64,000 nt of DNA from Halogeometricum sp. S3BR5-2 (GCF_031624635.1 NZ_JAMQOQ010000002.1:372001-436000); one strand, 5' to 3'; counted from the stretch's first letter, positions 16,074 through 24,606 are shown. Program-made: numbers and translations. Notes: generated from the sequence alone by a model not told the origin.

Positions 16074-16292
16074 CTACGGCATCGCCTCGTTTTCGGCGTC
16101 CGCGAGGTTGCGGAGACGGTCCCTGTCGCTCCCGTCGAACTGCCGTTGGCACCGGGCGACCCACGAGGCGGCGTCGTCGGTCGTCTCCGGCGTCGGGTCG
16201 GCGGACGCGGGGTCGGTCGACTGCGCGTCCGTCGGCGTCGGTCGGTGAGTGGTCGTCTGCGATTCGGTCGTCGTGCGGGTGTTCGTGCTCAC
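16074..16292 (-). CDS. Small hypothetical protein (72 aa)
   Basis: A GTG-started 72-residue protein: a Thr/Ser/Pro-rich, probably disordered N-terminal half, then a conserved-looking C-terminal segment AASWVARCQRQFDGSDRDRLRNLADAE. Alternating low-complexity and amphipathic parts are common in haloarchaeal orphan proteins. No family recognised. It could be a chance frame; the C-terminal segment is the main reason to keep it. Confidence 0.4.
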   Translation of the reverse strand: MSTNTRTTTESQTTTHRPTPTDAQSTDPASADPTPETTDDAASWVARCQRQFDGSDRDRLRNLADAENEAMP

Positions 16293-16451
16293 GAAATTCA
16301 GGTGGTGTCGCGGGTCGGTCGTCCGTCTGTTCGCCCTTCGAGAAGAGTTACGCGCGTACGGGTACGACCGACATGAGTTATCTCACACCTCTACCGGGTA
16401 GATAATAAAAGTTCGTGATGTATGTTCACGTGGTTCCGTCGCGAATGGCGT

Positions 16452-17213
16452 TCACTCCGAGGCGACCACCCTGTTGCGGAGCGTTCCGATTCCCTCGTAC
16501 CACACCCCCACGTCGTCGCCTGGTTCCACGTCGCCGGGGTTCGCCGGACTCCCGAACGCTATCACGTCGCCCGGGCGGAACGTGTACCGCTCGGAGAGGA
16601 AGGAGACGACCTCTCGGGGGTCGAACAGCATCTCGCCCGTGTTCGCCTCCTGCCGGAGTTCGCCGCCGACGTGCGTCGTCATGTCGAGGTCGGTCGGTTC
16701 GACGTCCGTCTCTATCCACGGGCCGAGCGGTGCGGACCCGTCGAACGCTTTCCGGGCCGTCCGCTTCGGTTGGTCGATGGCGTCCAGGTCGTTCAGTATC
16801 GTGTAGCCGCGAATCGCCCCGTCGACTTCCCCGACCGACAGGTCCTGACAGGTCTCGTCGACGACGGCCGCCAACTCGCCGGCGTACGTCAGTCGGTCGC
16901 ACCACGACGGGTAGACGATGTCGGCGCCGGGGTCGAGGAGCGACGTCGGCGGCTTGAGGAACCAGTCGGGTTCGTCGGGCACCTCGTAATCCATCTGGTC
17001 GACCGTCGCCGCGTAGTTCCGGCCGATGCAGTAGAACGTCGACGGTTCGCAGGGGGCCACCAGCGTCGCCTCGGCGGTGTCCCCTGTTCCCCCGCGGTCT
17101 TCGCTCGCCTCGTAGCCGACGGCGTACGCGTCGCCGTCGACGGTGACGACGCCGTCCTCGTACTCGCCCGTCTCGACGCTCCCGCCGGCCGTCCGGATGC
17201 GCGCTACTCGCAT
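16452..17213 (-). CDS. Fumarylacetoacetate hydrolase (FAH) family protein
   Basis: A 253-residue FAH-fold protein. These proteins hydrolyse or decarboxylate beta-diketo acids, or act as oxaloacetate tautomerases or 2-hydroxyhepta-2,4-diene-dioate isomerases. Seen are FYCIGRNYAA, the NDLDAIDQPKR strand with a metal-ligand Asp, KAFDGSAPLGPWI, and a C-terminal GDVIAFGSPANPGD. The usual E-x-E metal pair appears as A-G-E in LTYAGELAAVV: the first Glu is replaced by Ala, so activity may be altered. Ordinary haloarchaeal base composition. It is monocistronic, downstream of a DoxX gene on the same strand. Confidence 0.85.
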   Translation of the reverse strand: MRVARIRTAGGSVETGEYEDGVVTVDGDAYAVGYEASEDRGGTGDTAEATLVAPCEPSTFYCIGRNYAATVDQMDYEVPDEPDWFLKPPTSLLDPGADIVYPSWCDRLTYAGELAAVVDETCQDLSVGEVDGAIRGYTILNDLDAIDQPKRTARKAFDGSAPLGPWIETDVEPTDLDMTTHVGGELRQEANTGEMLFDPREVVSFLSERYTFRPGDVIAFGSPANPGDVEPGDDVGVWYEGIGTLRNRVVASE

Positions 17214-17315
17214 ACGCGTTCAGCGAACCACCGCAGACGTATAGTTTCGGTCGGAACGGGGAGGCGACCGCGGCGCCGAGGGACGGCCGAGGCCGACCCG
17301 GCGGCGTCGGCGCCC

Positions 17316-17873
17316 TCACCCGAGGAGGTACCTGAGCCAGCGGTTCTCCTCGACGAGGGCGGTGCGTTCGAGGAAGGCGTCGACGCCGAGGATGCGACCC
17401 GCGCCCCACGCGCCGAGGCCGAACAGGAGGAGGGCGTAGACGAGGTGGTCGTCGACGACCCACCCGTGCGCGACGGGTAACCCCTGCATCAGACCGCCGG
17501 TCAGCGACGCCGCCCAGTAGAACAGCATCATCACTGCCCCCCAGAACGCCGACCACCTGACGGCGACGCCGAGCATCAGCGCCAGTCCCGTCAGCGTCAG
17601 TCCCCACGCGTTCAGCGGGTCGATGACGCCGATGTACTGGTTCGCCAGCGTCGCCCAGAACCCGCCGAACGGGTTCCCCTCGGGGATGCCGTTCAGGAGG
17701 AACCCGGCGGCGGTCCACGAGGGGTCGAGTATCTTCACGATGCCGCCCTGAAACAGCACCCACCCCATCGCCAACCGGAGCGTGAGGATGGAGTAGGCGA
17801 CCCATCCCTCGGAGTAGTCGAACGACACGTCCCGTCCGAATATCTCCGCGTCCATCATGTGCCTAGTTGACAT
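17316..17873 (-). CDS. DoxX family membrane protein
   Basis: A 185-residue protein with four predicted helices (first helix WVAYSILTLRLAMGWVLFQGGIVK split around residues 21-44). It resembles the DoxX/DoxD group, first known from thiosulfate:quinone oxidoreductase of Acidianus but widespread with unclear roles. The ATG at 17873 is chosen over one at 17900 because a TATA box, GATATATG on the plus strand (17901-17908), lies about 30 nt upstream. The longer start would lie on the TATA box itself. Confidence 0.82.
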   Translation of the reverse strand: MSTRHMMDAEIFGRDVSFDYSEGWVAYSILTLRLAMGWVLFQGGIVKILDPSWTAAGFLLNGIPEGNPFGGFWATLANQYIGVIDPLNAWGLTLTGLALMLGVAVRWSAFWGAVMMLFYWAASLTGGLMQGLPVAHGWVVDDHLVYALLLFGLGAWGAGRILGVDAFLERTALVEENRWLRYLLG

Positions 17874-17901
17874 GGCACTTCGACGTTTCTCGTCAGACAA
17901 G

Positions 17902-17908
17902 ATATATG
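17902..17908 (-). promoter_or_regulatory. TATA box of the DoxX gene
   Basis: The A/T-only core ATATAT on the minus strand is centred about 31 nt before the ATG at 17873. It fixes the likely leaderless start of the DoxX protein. Confidence 0.5.
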
Positions 17909-17999
17909 TTGTTCAGAAAACGGTACTGGTCCGGTCGGTGAGGGTCCGCCTCGCCGAGGGCGTCAGCCTCTTCGGCATCCTGACCGTACGTAAGGTCCC

Positions 18000-18644
18000 A
18001 TGCGAGTACTTCTAGCCGGTGCTCACGGACAGGTCGGACAGCACGCGTCGCAACTTCTCGGCGAGAGCGACCACGAGGCCGTCGGGATGGTCCGCGCGGC
18101 GGACCAGATTTCCGACGTCGAGGACCTCGGCATCGAGGCGGTCCACGCGGACCTCACCGAACCCGAAGACGTCTCGCGCGCCGTCGAGGGCGTCGACGCC
18201 GTCGTCTTCGCTGCGGGGTCCGGCGGCGACGACGTCTGGGGCGTCGACCGAGACGGGGCGGTGAACCTGATGGAGGCGTGCGAGTCCGCGGGCGTCGACC
18301 GGTTCGTCATGCTCAGCGCGATGAACGCCGACGCGCCCGAGGACTCCCCGGAGGCTCTCAGGGAGTACCTCCGGGCGAAGGCCGAGGCGGACGAACGCCT
18401 CCGCGAGAGCGACCTGACGTACACTATCGTCCGGCCGGGCGCTCTCACCAACGAGGAGGGTACCGGCCGGATTCGGACGGGCGAGAGCATCGACCGGCGG
18501 GACGGCGACGTGCCCCGCGTCGACGTGGCGCGGACGCTGCTCGCCGCGTTGGAGGAGGAGGCCACCTACGGCGTCACCTTCGAGATGCTCTCCGGGGACG
18601 TGGAGATAGAAGAGGCGCTGACGGACCCGCTGAACGAGGACTGA
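18000..18644 (+). CDS. NAD(P)H-binding atypical SDR family protein
   Basis: A 214-residue Rossmann protein of the atypical short-chain dehydrogenase group (NmrA/SDR_a5-like). The dinucleotide motif LLAGAHGQVGQH is at residues 4-15, followed by MVRAADQ, a loop FAAGSGGDDVW, the DRFVMLSAMNAD segment, and YTIVRPGALTNEEGTG. Many such proteins act as NAD(P)H-dependent reductases or redox-sensing proteins without the classic Tyr-x-x-x-Lys pair, and I see no clear YxxxK here. Substrate unknown. It lies between divergent DoxX and convergent peptidase genes. Confidence 0.85.
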   Translation: MRVLLAGAHGQVGQHASQLLGESDHEAVGMVRAADQISDVEDLGIEAVHADLTEPEDVSRAVEGVDAVVFAAGSGGDDVWGVDRDGAVNLMEACESAGVDRFVMLSAMNADAPEDSPEALREYLRAKAEADERLRESDLTYTIVRPGALTNEEGTGRIRTGESIDRRDGDVPRVDVARTLLAALEEEATYGVTFEMLSGDVEIEEALTDPLNED

Positions 18645-18662
18645 ACCTCTCTTTCTCCCCGC

Positions 18663-19919
18663 TCAGCCGCAGAACCGAACCGCGGCCTCCGTCACGATAT
18701 CGGCTACTTCGACCACCTCGTCGGTGTAGACGAACTCGCCGGCGCCGTGGATGTTCTCGCCGTCGGGGCCGAGGATGACCGTCGGCAGGTCCGCGCGATC
18801 CCCGAGGTAGTTGAAGTCGCCGACGCTTGAGAAGTAGCCGTACGCGGGGTCGACGCCGCAGACGGACCGCGTCGCCTCCGAGAGCGCGGTCACGAGGGGG
18901 TGGCCCTCGTCGGTGACGTACGGTCCGTAGACGATGTCCGGGTCGGGCGCCTCTCTGAATCCGATGTCCACCTCGCTCTCCAGACCCAGTTCGTCGACGA
19001 CGCGTTCGGCGTCCGCGCGCGCCGTCTCCTTCGTCTCGCCGACGACGACGTGCCGGTCGACCATCAGGCGGGCGCGTTCGGGCACCGACAGCGTCTGACT
19101 GCCGCCCTCTATCTTCAGCGGGCAGACCGACCCCGACCCGAGTTTCGGGTGGTCGCCCGTCTCCATGTCGTCCAAGGTGGCGGCGAGTCGCCCGGCGTCG
19201 ACGACGGCGTTGACGCCCTTCTCGGGTTGGGAGCCGTGGGCGGCCTTCCCGCGAACCTCGATGTCGTAGAACACCCGCCCCCGCGCCCCGAGGAGGAGCG
19301 CGGGGTTCTCCATCTCCGACTGCGCGAGGACGGGGCCGGGTTCGGTGACGACGGCGGCGTCGCAGTCGTCGGTGTAGCCGTCTCGAATCAGTCTGTCCGT
19401 CCCCAGACCGTACGGCCCCTCCTCGTCGACGACGGCCGTGAGGAGCACGTCGCCCGCGAGTTCCACCCCGGAGAGGGCGTCGAAGGCGACCATGACGGCC
19501 GCGAGGCCGCCCTTCATGTCGCAGGCGCCCTGCCCGTACAGTTTCCCGTCTTCGATGCGACCCGAACAGGGGTCCTCGTCCCAATCCTCAACGAGTTTCA
19601 CCGTGTCCACGTGGGCGTTCAGCAGGAGCGTCGGCGCGTCGGGGTCGGACCCCTCCAGGCGCGCGAGGACGTTGTCGCCCTCGTACTCGGTGATGTCGGG
19701 TTCCGAGACGCGGTGGTACTCGGGGTCGTGGCCGCGTTCGGCCAACCAGTCGTGGACGAACCCCGTTATCTCGGCCTCCTCGAAGTAGGGGCTCGGGATG
19801 CGCACGAGTTTCTGTAGCAGGTCGACGGTCTCCTCGGGGTCGACCGTCGGCGCGGGGTCGTTTTCGCTCCCGTCTCCGCCTCCGCCGTCGGCGGTCGGGT
19901 CGGCGCCCGAATCAGTCAT
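18663..19919 (-). CDS. M20 family metallopeptidase (ArgE/DapE-like)
   Basis: A 418-residue di-zinc hydrolase. Metal-ligand motifs are LLNAHVDTV, GQGACDMKGGLAAV and VDEEGPYG, with the dimerisation domain in the middle (ARGRVFYDIEVRGKAAHGSQPEKG). The family removes acyl groups from amino acids or cleaves dipeptides. The N-terminus is Asp/Gly-rich and acidic. The ATG at 19919 overlaps the permease stop by 8 nt, so the two are co-translated. With the amino-acid-type permease upstream, uptake followed by hydrolysis of an N-acyl amino acid or peptide is a reasonable inference. Confidence 0.9.
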   Translation of the reverse strand: MTDSGADPTADGGGGDGSENDPAPTVDPEETVDLLQKLVRIPSPYFEEAEITGFVHDWLAERGHDPEYHRVSEPDITEYEGDNVLARLEGSDPDAPTLLLNAHVDTVKLVEDWDEDPCSGRIEDGKLYGQGACDMKGGLAAVMVAFDALSGVELAGDVLLTAVVDEEGPYGLGTDRLIRDGYTDDCDAAVVTEPGPVLAQSEMENPALLLGARGRVFYDIEVRGKAAHGSQPEKGVNAVVDAGRLAATLDDMETGDHPKLGSGSVCPLKIEGGSQTLSVPERARLMVDRHVVVGETKETARADAERVVDELGLESEVDIGFREAPDPDIVYGPYVTDEGHPLVTALSEATRSVCGVDPAYGYFSSVGDFNYLGDRADLPTVILGPDGENIHGAGEFVYTDEVVEVADIVTEAAVRFCG

Positions 19920-21312
19920 CGCCGGTCCTCCGAATCGCCGGGTCGTACTCGTCGGACGGGACGCCGGGAAGCGTCGCGAGGATGGCCTCCACGTCCACCT
20001 CCTTCTGCTGTCCGCGGTACCAGTAGACGGCGAAGACGACGATGCCGACCAGAATCCACGGGACGTAGATGGACAGCGACCCCTGGTACGCCTGCGTGAG
20101 GAGGCCGCCCGCGCCGAGGGCGCCGACGAGGCCGGTGACGCCGAGGAGCAGGGGACGCGAGAACCCCGCCTCGTGGGCGAGCGACGATCCCGTCAGAAGG
20201 ACGTACAGCACCGTCACCGAGACGGCGGCGTAGGCGATGAGGTAGCTGAACGTGGCGATGCCGATGGCCTGACTCAGACCGGTGCTCCAGAACGTCAGCC
20301 CGGAGGCGACGAGGTAGAGGGTCAGAAGCGACCAGTGCGGCGTGCCGAAGCGGTCGGAGACTTCGGAAAACTTCTTCGGGAACACCTCGTCCCACGCCCA
20401 CGAGTAGGGCATCTTGATGCCCGCGGCCATCACCGCGTGGACGGAGGAGGCGGTTGCGAGGAGGCCGCCGACGGCGACGATGGTCGTCCCGATATCGCCC
20501 AGGAACGCCTCGGCAGCGGTGGCCAGCGGTCGGGCCGAGTCCGCGAGGACGGTGTAGTCGGAGACGACGCCGTAGATGACCACGGAGGTCAGCACGTAGA
20601 GGACGATGAGGATGGCCGTCCCGCCGGCCATCGCGAGGGGGAGGTTGCGCGAGGGGTTCTTCACCTCCGCGCCCATCTGCCCGGCGACGGCGATGCCGAT
20701 GTAGGCGTAGAAGAGGGGAACCGCGGCGGCGACGAAGCCGTCGAAGCCGCCGGTGAAGAACGGCGAGTAGTTCGCCGCGTCGACGTTCGCCAGTCCGGGC
20801 ACGACGAGGACGAGGATGGAGAGGATGAGAAAGCCGAAGATGACGTTCTGCGAGACGCTGTACCCCTTCGAGCCGACGAGGTTCACGAGAAAGAGCACCG
20901 TCAACAGCCCGAACCCGGCGAGGGCGGCGTCGACGGAGGGATAGAACACCTGCAAGTAGCTGCCGAACCCGAGCGCCAACACCGCGTCGGCGGCCATGTA
21001 GCCCAGCCACTTCGACCACGTGACCAAGAATCCGGGGAGGCGGCTGTCGAACGTCCGCGAGACGTAGGCGTACGACCCGGCGGCCGCCGGGAATATCGTC
21101 GCCATCCAACCGTAGTTCAGCGCGATGCACATCGCCAAGAGTCCGGAGGCGACGACGACGAGGATGACGCTCGGCCCCGTCGTCGAACTCGCCGTCCCCA
21201 GCGTGACGAACAGCCCCGCGCCGAGCGTTCCCGCGACCACCGTGCTCACGGCTCCCAGCAGGCCGATATCGCGCGAGAGGCTCCGCCCGTCGTTCACGTC
21301 TACCGATGACAT
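19912..21312 (-). CDS. APC family amino acid permease
   Basis: A 466-residue protein with about 12 membrane helices and the APC start LGAVSTVVAGTLGAGLFVTLG, whose Gly-rich broken helix 1 binds substrate. The C-terminal part ends in a short soluble tail. It probably imports an amino acid or related amine, coupled to H+ or Na+. The start ATG sits in the inverted repeat CATGTG-TT-CACATG (21310-21323), with a TTTATC-like box about 25-28 nt upstream. It is downstream of a Bat-type regulator and overlaps an M20 peptidase gene. Confidence 0.9.
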   Translation of the reverse strand: MSSVDVNDGRSLSRDIGLLGAVSTVVAGTLGAGLFVTLGTASSTTGPSVILVVVASGLLAMCIALNYGWMATIFPAAAGSYAYVSRTFDSRLPGFLVTWSKWLGYMAADAVLALGFGSYLQVFYPSVDAALAGFGLLTVLFLVNLVGSKGYSVSQNVIFGFLILSILVLVVPGLANVDAANYSPFFTGGFDGFVAAAVPLFYAYIGIAVAGQMGAEVKNPSRNLPLAMAGGTAILIVLYVLTSVVIYGVVSDYTVLADSARPLATAAEAFLGDIGTTIVAVGGLLATASSVHAVMAAGIKMPYSWAWDEVFPKKFSEVSDRFGTPHWSLLTLYLVASGLTFWSTGLSQAIGIATFSYLIAYAAVSVTVLYVLLTGSSLAHEAGFSRPLLLGVTGLVGALGAGGLLTQAYQGSLSIYVPWILVGIVVFAVYWYRGQQKEVDVEAILATLPGVPSDEYDPAIRRTGDD

Positions 21313-21323
21313 GTGTTCACATG
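21310..21323. promoter_or_regulatory. Inverted repeat over the permease start codon
   Basis: CATGTG and CACATG flank a TT spacer, and the arm includes the start codon of the permease on the minus strand. A protein bound here would block a leaderless transcript at its first nucleotides. Confidence 0.35.
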
Positions 21324-21349
21324 GAACGCTCGCTCGATAAAGCCCCCCT

Positions 21350-21365
21350 CCCTCTCATGAGAGGG
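21350..21365. promoter_or_regulatory. 16-bp perfect palindrome between regulator and permease genes
   Basis: CCCTCTCATGAGAGGG is a perfect palindrome in the 71-nt gap between the regulator stop and the permease start. It could be the operator of the adjacent HTH-10 regulator or part of its terminator. Its position just upstream of the permease TATA-like box favours an operator. Confidence 0.4.
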
Positions 21366-21383
21366 TCCTCCCTGCGACCCGAG

Positions 21384-22067
21384 TCAGTCGCCGCCGAGCA
21401 GTTTCGACTCGGCCTTCCGCAGGTGCTCGAGCAGCGTCGCCTTCGAGATACCTACCTCGGCGGCGAGTTCGGCCGCGCTGGTCTCTCTGGGCCACGCGTA
21501 GTAGCCCCGGCGGCGGGCCAACTCGTACACCTCACGCTGTCGCTCCGAGAGGGCGTCCGTGCGAAACATCCCGGTGCCGCCCTTCGGCGCGGTGATGAGT
21601 TCGACCCGCACGTCGGCGTTCTTCTCCGCCCGAATCGCCTCCAACCGCTCGTGGACCGTGTTGCGCGACTCGTGGACGAGCACGGTCCACTGCTCGCGAC
21701 CGTCCTGCATCCGCACCGGTTCGTCCGGGATGAATCCCCGCGAGACGAGGGCGTCGTTGATGGAGTTGTTCAGGTCGTAGCGGACGACGATGCCGCGCGT
21801 CGCGCTTCCGGGCACCGTCTCGTCTTCGAACTCGCCCGTCTCCCACACCGACTCGGTCAGCGGGGAGTCGCGGACGGCGTCGACCAGTCGGTCGAGTTCC
21901 TCGACGCTGTCGGCGTAGGCGGTGAACCGGCCGTTTGCCAACCCGTCTATCTCGTGGACGCCGTGGCCGAGGAGACCGCCGTTCGCTTCCTCGGTCACTT
22001 CCAGCGTCCAGCAGTCGGGGTGCCAGATATCCAGACTCACTCTCACCCCCGCCTCCTCGTCCGTCAT
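21384..22067 (-). CDS. HTH-10 (Bat-type) transcriptional regulator
   Basis: A 227-residue haloarchaeal regulator of the bacterioopsin-activator-like group. An N-terminal sensor-like domain (residues 1-165) is followed by the HTH-10 domain with LSERQREVYELARRRGYYAWPRETSAAELA and the recognition helix GISKATLLEHLRKAESKLL. The ATG at 22067 is preferred to an upstream in-frame one at 22094. It lies just upstream of the permease-peptidase genes on the same strand and may be their local regulator, with palindromes in the gap as candidate sites. Confidence 0.88.
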   Translation of the reverse strand: MTDEEAGVRVSLDIWHPDCWTLEVTEEANGGLLGHGVHEIDGLANGRFTAYADSVEELDRLVDAVRDSPLTESVWETGEFEDETVPGSATRGIVVRYDLNNSINDALVSRGFIPDEPVRMQDGREQWTVLVHESRNTVHERLEAIRAEKNADVRVELITAPKGGTGMFRTDALSERQREVYELARRRGYYAWPRETSAAELAAEVGISKATLLEHLRKAESKLLGGD

Positions 22068-22175
22068 GGTGGAGGGAGGGTCACGCGCGCGCAAAAAGCT
22101 GTGCGTCCGCAGACTCGCTCGGAGGGTCGTTCTCGACGGGTTCGGCGCTTCGCTCGGCCGACGGCGGCCGCTCGC

Positions 22176-22784
22176 TCAGACCTTGCGGGCGAACGCCAGC
22201 GTGCCGCTGGTGCGCTCGATGAGCGCGCGGACGGTGTCGCCCTCGCGCGCGCCGGTGACGAAGATGGTGTACTTGCCCTTCTCGGCGACGCCGTCGCCCT
22301 TGCGACCGGTGCCGGTGATTTCGAGTTCGTACGTCCCGCCCTCCTCGATGGCCGGGCCCGTGTTCGTCTGCGTCTGCGCCGCGCGCTTCTGAACGGGGCG
22401 GAACGCACCGCAGGCCTCACAGCGGAGCATGTCCACGCCGTCCTCGGTGACGAGGCGCGTGTCGGGCAGACCGCACTCCGTGCAGGTGACGTACTCGGCG
22501 ACGTACTCGTCGATGGCCGCCTCGAAGTCGGCGACGGTGAACGACCCGTTGTAGCGGGCGCGGTCGCCGTCGAACTGCCCGTTCGTCCCCAGTTCGCGCT
22601 GGATGTTCCGGTGGAGGTGCTGGGCCTCCCGCCCGAGGGCGTCGGCGATGTTGCCGAGGTTGGTCAGTCGGGTGAACGCGCCGTCCGTCTCGCCCTCCGG
22701 GTCGGGGACGTTGAGACGCGACTCCTCGTAGTTCCGCTCCGGGAGCGTGTCGAACGCTCTGTCGAGAGAATCTGCGTAGTCCAT
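22176..22784 (-). CDS. Translation initiation factor aIF2 subunit beta with C-terminal TRAM domain
   Basis: A 202-residue protein. The first two thirds is aIF2-beta: helix and alpha/beta domain with VPDPEG, TRLTNLGNIADALGR and GQFDGDRARYNGSFT, then a zinc ribbon with CTECG and CEACG pairs. From about residue 140 a TRAM beta-barrel (GGTYELEITGTGRKGDGVAEKGKYTIFV) is fused, which binds RNA. The beta subunit forms aIF2 with alpha and gamma and supports initiator tRNA delivery. Plain aIF2-beta is near 135-140 residues; the TRAM fusion is a haloarchaeal type. Confidence 0.93.
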   Translation of the reverse strand: MDYADSLDRAFDTLPERNYEESRLNVPDPEGETDGAFTRLTNLGNIADALGREAQHLHRNIQRELGTNGQFDGDRARYNGSFTVADFEAAIDEYVAEYVTCTECGLPDTRLVTEDGVDMLRCEACGAFRPVQKRAAQTQTNTGPAIEEGGTYELEITGTGRKGDGVAEKGKYTIFVTGAREGDTVRALIERTSGTLAFARKV

Positions 22785-22880
22785 ACCGGTCGGAGTGGAC
22801 CCGGACCTAAAGCCGTTCCGTGTCCCGTGGTGGACCGGCGCTCACCGGGGACCGCGGGGCGGGAGGTCCGTTCGAGGCCG

Positions 22881-23852
22881 CTACTCGTGCCCGCTCACGG
22901 GAACCGGTTCGTACGGTTCTTCGAGGTACTCCACGTCCGACTCCGAGAGGTCGATATCCAGCGCTTCGACGGCGTCTTCGAGGTGTTCGACGCTGGAGGT
23001 GCCGAGGATGGGCGTCGTCACCCACGACTTCTCGAACTGCCACGCCATCGCAATCTGCGCCATCTTCACGTCTTTCTCCGCCGCGAGTTCCTCGACGCGT
23101 TCGTTTACCTCCGGCCCGCCGCCCTGCGTGTACCCGCGGTCGTGCTCGGACTCGTGTTCGCCGCGCGTCGTCGCGTCGAACTCCTCGTGCGGCCGGGTGA
23201 GGAATCCCGCGCCGAGCGGCGACCACGGCATGACGGCGATATCTTCCTTCTCGCAGAGCGGCAGCATCTCCCGCTCTTCTTCCCTGTAGGCGAGGTTGTA
23301 GAGGTTCTGCATGGAGACGAAGCGGTCCAGTCCGAGTCGGTCGCTGGTGTGAAGCGCCTCCGCGAACTGGTGCGCCCACATCGAACTCGCGCCGACGGAG
23401 CGCACCTTGCCGCGCCGCACCGCGTCGTCCAGCGCCCGCATCGTTTGCTCGACGGGCGTATCGTAATCCCAGCGGTGAATCTGGTAGAGGTCGACGGTGT
23501 CCATCCCGAGGCGGTCGAGGGAGTTATCCAACTCCTGCTCGATGGTCTTCCGCGAGAGGCCGCCCGAGTTCGGGTCGTCCTCGTCCATCTGCCCGTACAC
23601 CTTCGTCGCGACCACGTACTCGTCGCGGTCGTACTCCGCGAGCACCTCCCCGAGAATCTCCTCCGACTCCCCGTACGAGTAGACGTTCGCGGTGTCGAAG
23701 AAGTTGATTCCGAGCTCTATCGCCCGCTCGATGAGTTCGCGGCTCTCCTCCCTGTCGAGGGTCCAGTCGTCCCAGTTCGTCCCGAAGCTCATACAGCCGA
23801 GACAGAGTTCGGAGACGGTGACGCCCGTCGACCCGAACGTGGTGTACTCCAT
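22881..23852 (-). CDS. Aldo/keto reductase
   Basis: A 323-residue TIM-barrel NADPH-dependent oxidoreductase of the AKR11/12-like group: TTFGSTGVTVSELCLGCMSF, GINFFDTANVYSYGESEEILGEVL (Asp and Tyr of the catalytic tetrad), VVATKVYG with the Lys, and LYQIHRWD with the His. C-terminal ILGTSSVEHLEDAV binds the cofactor. The ATG at 23852 starts the first beta strand; the in-frame ATG at 23900 adds a basic tail unlike the family. It reduces aldehydes or ketones; the substrate is unknown. Confidence 0.92.
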   Translation of the reverse strand: MEYTTFGSTGVTVSELCLGCMSFGTNWDDWTLDREESRELIERAIELGINFFDTANVYSYGESEEILGEVLAEYDRDEYVVATKVYGQMDEDDPNSGGLSRKTIEQELDNSLDRLGMDTVDLYQIHRWDYDTPVEQTMRALDDAVRRGKVRSVGASSMWAHQFAEALHTSDRLGLDRFVSMQNLYNLAYREEEREMLPLCEKEDIAVMPWSPLGAGFLTRPHEEFDATTRGEHESEHDRGYTQGGGPEVNERVEELAAEKDVKMAQIAMAWQFEKSWVTTPILGTSSVEHLEDAVEALDIDLSESDVEYLEEPYEPVPVSGHE

Positions 23853-23930
23853 GCGTCGCCTTCGCGCAGTCGGGAGAAAAGTGTACGTTCGATAGTCCAA
23901 AATCTCCGGTTCCGCCCCGCCCGCTCCCGT

Positions 23931-24458
23931 TCAGGAGCGCTCCCGCCTCTCCGTTTCGGCGACCCGGCGCTCGCGTTCGGCGCGCGCGTCGTCGACGGTG
24001 TCGTTCGCCACGAGACGGTCGAGTTTCCGCTCGAACTCCGCCTCGTCGACGTCGCCCGCGACGTACCGCCGCTTCAGTTCGTCGAGCGCGTCCGCGCGGC
24101 GTTCCTCCGGCGTCGGCTCCGGTTCCGAGAGGGCGTCGCCCACGCCTAGCGTCCGGAGGACGGGGTACTCCCTCTCCGCCCGGCGCGCGACGGCCTCGAC
24201 TCGTCCGCCGCGCGGGAGTCTCGCCTTCCGCGCCAGCCCGTAGACGAGGCCGACGGCCGAGAGAACGGCCGCGACGGCGGCGAGAACGAACAGCGGGAGC
24301 ACCGGGAACGCGAGTCGGAGCACCGCGGCGACGAGCGCTCCCTCGACCAGTCCGCTCCAGAGGACCAGCGCCGCGTACCCGGCGAGGACGGCCGACACGG
24401 TCCCCGAGACGAGCAACAGGAGCAGCGAGACGGATGCGGTCCGGTCGCGGAGGGCCAT
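23931..24458 (-). CDS. SHOCT-domain membrane protein
   Basis: A 175-residue protein with two hydrophobic regions (about residues 9-35 and 42-77), then a charged linker and a C-terminal SHOCT motif (ADALDELKRRYVAGDVDEAEFERKLDRLV). SHOCT is a short helical, probably oligomerising domain found at protein ends. The tail is Glu/Arg-rich. No transport or catalytic motif seen; function unknown. It lies upstream of and in the same direction as the aldo/keto reductase gene, 78 nt apart. Confidence 0.8.
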   Translation of the reverse strand: MALRDRTASVSLLLLLVSGTVSAVLAGYAALVLWSGLVEGALVAAVLRLAFPVLPLFVLAAVAAVLSAVGLVYGLARKARLPRGGRVEAVARRAEREYPVLRTLGVGDALSEPEPTPEERRADALDELKRRYVAGDVDEAEFERKLDRLVANDTVDDARAERERRVAETERRERS

Positions 24459-24606
24459 CGTCGTCCAGTCGGTGCCGGAGCCGGCATATATCTGTCGGAC
24501 GCGAAGTGACGTAATGGGTCGTTTCGCCGCGGCGCGGACAGGTAACCAAACGAGAAGGTCTCGATAGGAGCCGTATACTCATACCGTCGGACCGAGACCG
24601 CTCGGC

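Noticed and set aside
15763..16248. 161-codon plus frame across the 33-aa gene and repeats
   Set aside because: It runs through repeats and changes composition mid-way, with no domain.
13747..16400. Possible CRISPR array from the repeated motifs
   Set aside because: Copies are few, unevenly spaced (300-700 nt apart) and diverged, unlike regular 30-nt repeats with equal spacers. No cas genes nearby.
13747..16400. Possible intact insertion sequence
   Set aside because: No transposase-like frame or clear target duplication; only short repeats and one 13-bp inverted pair.
21306..24149. A 947-codon plus-strand frame
   Set aside because: It is antisense to four well-supported genes (regulator, aIF2-beta, aldo/keto reductase, SHOCT) and has no family signature.
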